Shown: positions 60,745 through 64,000 of the stretch, in pieces
Position numbering within the stretch: the first letter of the stretch is position 1
Layout: the number at the start of each line of letters is the position of its first letter
Position numbers and translations under genes: made by a program
The notes under the pieces: model-generated
What the model saw: the letters and a program-made list of their open reading frames with translations, nothing else
What the model was told of the DNA's origin: nothing
Database searches by the model: none
Source of the DNA: JAJECS01 sp965219705
GTDB taxonomy: Bacteria; Chloroflexota; UBA11872
Assembly: GCA_965219705.1 (NCBI GenBank)
Contig: CBDCOK010000005.1
Coordinates: 1 to 64,000, forward strand
Direction of reading: 5' to 3'
DNA length: 64,000 nt

Positions 60745-62609
60745 GTCTTCGGTTAGCGGGTTCCGGGCCGGGTGTCAATTTTTTGACTTGTACAATTTTT
60801 CGAGTTGTGGCATAACGGTGGTGTGACGACCGCCGACCGGAAATCGCCCCCGCATCGGATTGCGGAACTGTCCACCGACCTCGAACGGCTTCGCGGAGAG
60901 TTGACGCGGCGGGAGCGCGACGCCGAGAGCCTGCAGCGCGAGAAGAGCCGGTTGCAGCGCAAGAACAGCCGCCTGCAACGGGAGAATGACCGCCTGAAGC
61001 AACAGATCGAGGACCTGAAACAGCAGTTGGACGAGGCGCGCCGGGCGGGTCGCCGCCAAGCCGCGCCGTTCGCCAAGGACCGGCCGCAAGGTCGCGGCAG
61101 GCGTCCCGGACGGCGGGCCGGTGCGGAGTACGGCCGCCACGGCTGCCGCCCGCGCCCGGCGCGGGTCGACGAAACCCACGCGGCGCCGGTTCCGGTGGAA
61201 TGTCCGGACTGCGGCGGCGCGGTCGAAGTGACCCGCGTGGCGTCGCAGTATCAGGAAGAACTGCCCGTGGTGCGCCCGGTCGTGCGGCGCTTCGACATCG
61301 AGGTCGGCCACTGCTCGCAGTGTCAGCGGCGGGTGCAGGGCCAGCACGTGCTGCAGACCTCCGACGCGCTGGGCGCGGCCGGCGTGCAGCTCGGTCCCGG
61401 GGTCGTCGCGCTGGTGGTCGAACTGCACACGGAGATGGGGGTGCCGCTGGCGAAGGTCGCGCACCTGCTGCGGACCACGTTCGGCCTGCAGGTCACGCCG
61501 GGCGGCCTCGCCCACGTGCTGCACCGGGCGGCCCGCGCCGCCGCGCCGGCCTACACGGAGCTGTGCGAGCAGGTTCGCAACGCGCCTGTGGTCACGCCGG
61601 ACGAGACCGGCTGGCGCGTCGGCGGCGTCCGCCACTGGCTGTGGACGTTCGTCACCTCGGAGACGACGGTCTACGCCATCTGCCCCGGCCGGGGGTTCGC
61701 CGATGCCGCCACGGTGCTGGGGACCGACTACGCCGGCGTGCTCGTGCGCGACGGGTGGGCGCCGTATCGCTGCTACAACGGACTGCACCAAACGTGTCTC
61801 AACCACCTGCTCCAACGCTGCAAGCAACTGCGGGAGGATCATCCCGACAGTCGCTGGGCGGGCGAGGTGCAGGCGGTCCTGCGGGCCGGCCTCGACCTGC
61901 GGGACCGCTGCAACGCGGGAGAACTGAGCGAGCACGGGATGGCCACGGCCCGCGGCCGACTCACCGCCCGGCTCGGTCGGTTGGTCGACGCCCCGCCGCC
62001 GCTCGACGACGCCGAGCGCTTTGCGGCGCACCTGGCCACCGAATTCCCGGCCGTGTTCCTGTTCTTGTGGGACCCCTCGCTCGACGCCACCAACTGGCGC
62101 GCCGAACAGGCCATCCGGCCCGCCGTGGTCATCCGCAAGGTGTGCGGCGGCAACCGCACCCGCCACGGCGCCGACACCCAGCAGGTCCTCGCCAGCGTCG
62201 TGCGCACCGCCCGCCAACGCGGCCTCGACCTGCCTCCGCTGATCGCCGCGATGTTGCGCGCCGCCGAACCCGTTGTCCCCGAGCTCCTCGGCCTTCCGCC
62301 GCCGGCCGCGTAGGGCAGGCAACGTCCGAACAACAACCTCGAAACGCGACCGGTCCCCGCGGCGCGCCGCCGCAACGGGGAGCGTCCCAACTGCACTGCG
62401 CTCGGTCGCCACCGGACTTCGCCCACAGGACGAAGCCGGTGCGCCCGGTGCGCCTGCCCACCGCGGCATCGCAACGATAGCAACAGTGGAGGCAACTCCG
62501 CGGGAACACACCATCGATCCAAGCAACCTCCTTGGTGGCGCCGACACTTCCTCGCTCCAAGCCCATTCTCGGCCCGTGTCTATTGGCTAATCACCCGGTA
62601 ACCAAATAC
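60745..62609 (+). mobile_element. IS66-family element with one gene (ISBst12-like)
   Basis: The insertion in the repeat is delimited by an 8-bp duplication GGTCACTG (60737-60744 and 62610-62617), the length typical for IS66. Imperfect ends GTCTTCGGTTAGCGGGT and (inverse) GTATTTGGTTACCGGGT match at 14 of 17 positions. Only the tnpC-type transposase is present, as in the ISBst12 subgroup. Comparison with 2610-2645 shows the empty site. Confidence 0.95.
60823..62313 (+). CDS. tnpC: IS66-family transposase (TnpC)
   Basis: About 496 residues from a GTG at 60823 (a TTG at 60805 also fits). The N-terminus is a leucine-zipper-like coil (LQREKSRLQRKNSRLQREND, LKQQIEDLKQQLDEARRAGR). A zinc ribbon CPDCGG…CSQCQRRV follows, then the IS66 DDE domain: PVVTPDETGWRVGGVRHWLW, GVLVRDGWAPYRCYNGLHQT, CLNHLLQRCKQLREDH, and SLDATNWRAEQAIRPAVVIR. 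It appears intact. Confidence 0.95.
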   Translation: MTTADRKSPPHRIAELSTDLERLRGELTRRERDAESLQREKSRLQRKNSRLQRENDRLKQQIEDLKQQLDEARRAGRRQAAPFAKDRPQGRGRRPGRRAGAEYGRHGCRPRPARVDETHAAPVPVECPDCGGAVEVTRVASQYQEELPVVRPVVRRFDIEVGHCSQCQRRVQGQHVLQTSDALGAAGVQLGPGVVALVVELHTEMGVPLAKVAHLLRTTFGLQVTPGGLAHVLHRAARAAAPAYTELCEQVRNAPVVTPDETGWRVGGVRHWLWTFVTSETTVYAICPGRGFADAATVLGTDYAGVLVRDGWAPYRCYNGLHQTCLNHLLQRCKQLREDHPDSRWAGEVQAVLRAGLDLRDRCNAGELSEHGMATARGRLTARLGRLVDAPPPLDDAERFAAHLATEFPAVFLFLWDPSLDATNWRAEQAIRPAVVIRKVCGGNRTRHGADTQQVLASVVRTARQRGLDLPPLIAAMLRAAEPVVPELLGLPPPAA

Positions 62610-62617
62610 GGTCACTG

Positions 62618-62645
62618 TTGACGGCCGCCCGCTCGACTGGCGGGC
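62618..62645 (+). repeat. Dispersed repeat, copy 2 (right end)
   Basis: TTGACGGCCGCCCGCTCGAC matches the continuation of copy 1 after GGTCACTG at 2611-2639. Confidence 0.9.
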
Positions 62646-62852
62646 ATTCATACGCCCATCGTGGTCTATGACGATCCGTCGGAGCGTGGCTTTGGCGGGG
62701 TCGAGCATACGGAGTTGATAGAAACGGAACTCAAAGGTTCGCTGTCGTTTCGCGATCTTCAAAGCACCTAAAAGCGAGCCCACGGACGTGAGCACGGCGG
62801 CCACGGCTATCCCGTCAGACACATCGAACGTGGCGAGCAAATAATTTACCAT
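62646..62852 (-). CDS. Truncated small membrane protein
   Basis: An ATG at 62852 opens MVNYLLATFDVSDGIAVAAV then LTSVGSLLGALKIAKRQRTF, one hydrophobic segment, and FRFYQLRMLDPAKATLRRIV. The frame continues through the repeat to a stop at 62580, so the native C-terminus was lost. The start is next to the MITE. Confidence 0.4.
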
Positions 62853-62861
62853 AACGGTACT

Positions 62862-63130
62862 GCTGGGGTATCCATGTAACCGGAGTTGCCCGACGCCGTG
62901 GTTGTCCACAGGCGGTTCGCCGGAGGCCGCGCCAACCTCAGCGGGTACCCACGTACCTGCGCCGGCGGTGGCGGGGCTCTCCGAGGTCGACGGCTGGCGA
63001 TGAGGTCCTGGTACTGCGCCGCTTTCGTGGGCGACGGCGAGTTCACCCACCCGGAAACCCCTCGCGCCAGCGAACAACGGTTCGTGACCGAGCACCTCGA
63101 ACCGGACTCCGGTTAAGTGGATACCCCAGT
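62862..63130. mobile_element. 269-bp MITE with 8-bp target duplication
   Basis: Inverted ends GCTGGGGTATCCATGTAACC / ACTGGGGTATCCACTTAACC continue into GGAGT and match at about 22 of 25 positions. The direct duplication ACGGTACT is at 62854-62861 and 63131-63138. There is no transposase gene inside; a 76-codon forward frame (62886-63116) has no known domain. The ends differ from those of the IS66 element in this window. Confidence 0.85.
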
Positions 63131-63138
63131 ACGGTACT

Positions 63139-63345
63139 TATCGATCGTCTTTCCGATTTGTAAAATACACCAAGCGAGGGTCGACGAAGAGGTCGCCGGC
63201 CGGATGCGGCTGCTCCACACGCTGTAGGCACCCCTTCTTCTGGAGCGAACCCAGGCGGTTTCCTGCTGCCGTTTTCTCGATGTTGACCTGTTCGGCAAGG
63301 CCCAAAGCGGTAACAGTCCCACCGGCTTGCGAGACTAAGCGTGGT
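63139..63345 (-). pseudogene. Winged-helix-like protein lacking a start
   Basis: A reverse frame reads SQAGGTVTALGLAEQVNIEK, TAAGNRLGSLQKKGCLQRVE and PAGDLFVDPRLVYFTNRKDD. The HTH and wing-like C-terminus look genuine, but no start codon lies before the frame closes within the metallopeptidase gene. It was probably the downstream partner of ImmA and has lost its start. Confidence 0.45.
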
Positions 63346-63360
63346 ATGAGCGGCCGTTCG

Positions 63361-63897
63361 CTATCCGAAGGCCGGCGCGATCTCCCCGAGGCTGGTCAAG
63401 CGAATGGTCATCGCCTGCGTGCTAACGTCGAATCGCTGCGCGAGCCTTCTGATCGACTCTTCGACATCCGGATTCTCCCCGAGCTGGTCGAGACACACCC
63501 TCAGAAGCGCCTCTGGCATCAGCAGAGCGGCGGCGAATTGGTTTGCCTCGATCTCATGGGGATCGCTTGCGCTGCTGGACTTGGAGTTCCGGAAGGACAC
63601 AAAGGCGTGCTCGTCGATCTGGAATGCGGGTTCATGCAGGGCCAGATGGCCCAGCTCGTGAGCGATGCTGAATCGTTGGCGGACGGTGGGATGCCGCGAG
63701 TTGACCCCTATCACCGCTCGGTTCCCGTCCTCCGAGCGATGCAGAAGGCCGCTCATCTGGCCGTCGAACGGGACATATCGAACTAGCGCCCCCATGCGTT
63801 CAGCGAGCTGCTCAACCGGCACGGGCGGTGCGACGATGCCGGCCTCCCGGAGCAGCTGTTCAGCCTTCCTGCGTACCAGTGCATGCCGTGGTCGCAT
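63361..63897 (-). CDS. ImmA/IrrE-family metallopeptidase
   Basis: 178 residues. The zinc motif is RFSIAHELGHLALHEP (HExxH), with EIEANQFAAALLMPEALL providing the third ligand Glu. The N-terminus (RKAEQLLREAGIVAPPVPVE) and VIGVNSRHPTVRQR fit the family. ImmA/IrrE proteases cleave Xre-type repressors to control integrative elements or stress genes. No Xre gene is in view, but it may lie just beyond the window edge. Confidence 0.9.
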   Translation of the reverse strand: MRPRHALVRRKAEQLLREAGIVAPPVPVEQLAERMGALVRYVPFDGQMSGLLHRSEDGNRAVIGVNSRHPTVRQRFSIAHELGHLALHEPAFQIDEHAFVSFRNSKSSSASDPHEIEANQFAAALLMPEALLRVCLDQLGENPDVEESIRRLAQRFDVSTQAMTIRLTSLGEIAPAFG

Positions 63898-64000
63898 CGA
63901 GGTTAATCCCCCAGCATCCGGGAGCCCAAGACTGCGAGGTCGCGCACGCGGCGGCGCGCACGCGCGGCGTGCAGTTCGGACCGTACAAGCGGGGGCTGGC

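Noticed and set aside
60775..62547. 590-codon minus frame across the IS66 transposase
   Set aside because: Antisense shadow; the plus frame carries all IS66 motifs.

Overview
The window is high-GC DNA from a Gram-negative bacterium. Two TonB-dependent receptors, a porin and an outer-membrane barrel protein establish the Gram-negative envelope. A receptor with an N-terminal carboxypeptidase-regulatory-like domain, Uma2, DUF5671 and SUMF1/DUF4189 proteins would fit Acidobacteriota (Vicinamibacteria-like) or a similar environmental or symbiont lineage. That placement is inference, because no rRNA or tRNA gene was seen.

The window is dominated by mobile and decaying DNA. From left to right: remnants of Tn3, IS3 and an MmeI-like methyltransferase (0-3.8 kb); a VapBC-type toxin-antitoxin pair and a divergent Ala-rich/coiled-coil pair (4-6.6 kb); a winged-helix protein and a degenerate three-repeat type I-E CRISPR remnant (7.4-10 kb); two partial IS21 copies, one fused in frame to a large unknown protein with four ~150-residue repeats (10.1-17.6 kb); a deleted Tn3 transposon (17.7-20.4 kb); and a plasmid-type replicon with iterons, an initiator, a RepA-like helicase, a zinc-finger/Toprim primase, an RHH protein and ParA (20.4-26.7 kb). 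The order of the replication proteins recalls IncQ strand-displacement replicons.

From 26.7 to 38 kb there is a decayed IS630, a DUF4189/peptidoglycan-binding/SUMF1 protein whose C-terminus resembles a diversity-generating-retroelement target, several intact and broken tyrosine recombinases, a compact operon of four overlapping small genes, a bactofilin and a beta-barrel protein. From 38.3 to 41.1 kb lies an intact IS21 element with a 7-bp target duplication; it splits an already frameshifted DUF5671 gene.

From 42 to 50 kb are physiological genes: a translationally coupled porin / CuA-type cupredoxin / di-haem oxidoreductase operon, and a PepSY membrane protein with a TonB receptor. A second TonB receptor lies at 55.4-57.8 kb. 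Both receptor units follow a very similar promoter with (C)TTAAG hexamers every 11 bp, so one OmpR-family (PmrA/QseB-like) regulator may control both. The remainder holds an intact IS1182 element, a second VapBC-type pair, group II intron-like remnants, an IS66-family element with a single transposase gene and an 8-bp target duplication, a 269-bp MITE with 8-bp target duplications, and an ImmA/IrrE metallopeptidase at the right edge.

The replicon genes may form one autoregulated unit, because a shared operator-like repeat precedes parA and neighbouring genes. The many short duplicated segments (three small Myb-like HTH genes, integrase scraps, an iteron fragment at 50.4 kb, Tn3 ends) suggest repeated recombination between mobile elements in a plasmid or a chromosomal island.
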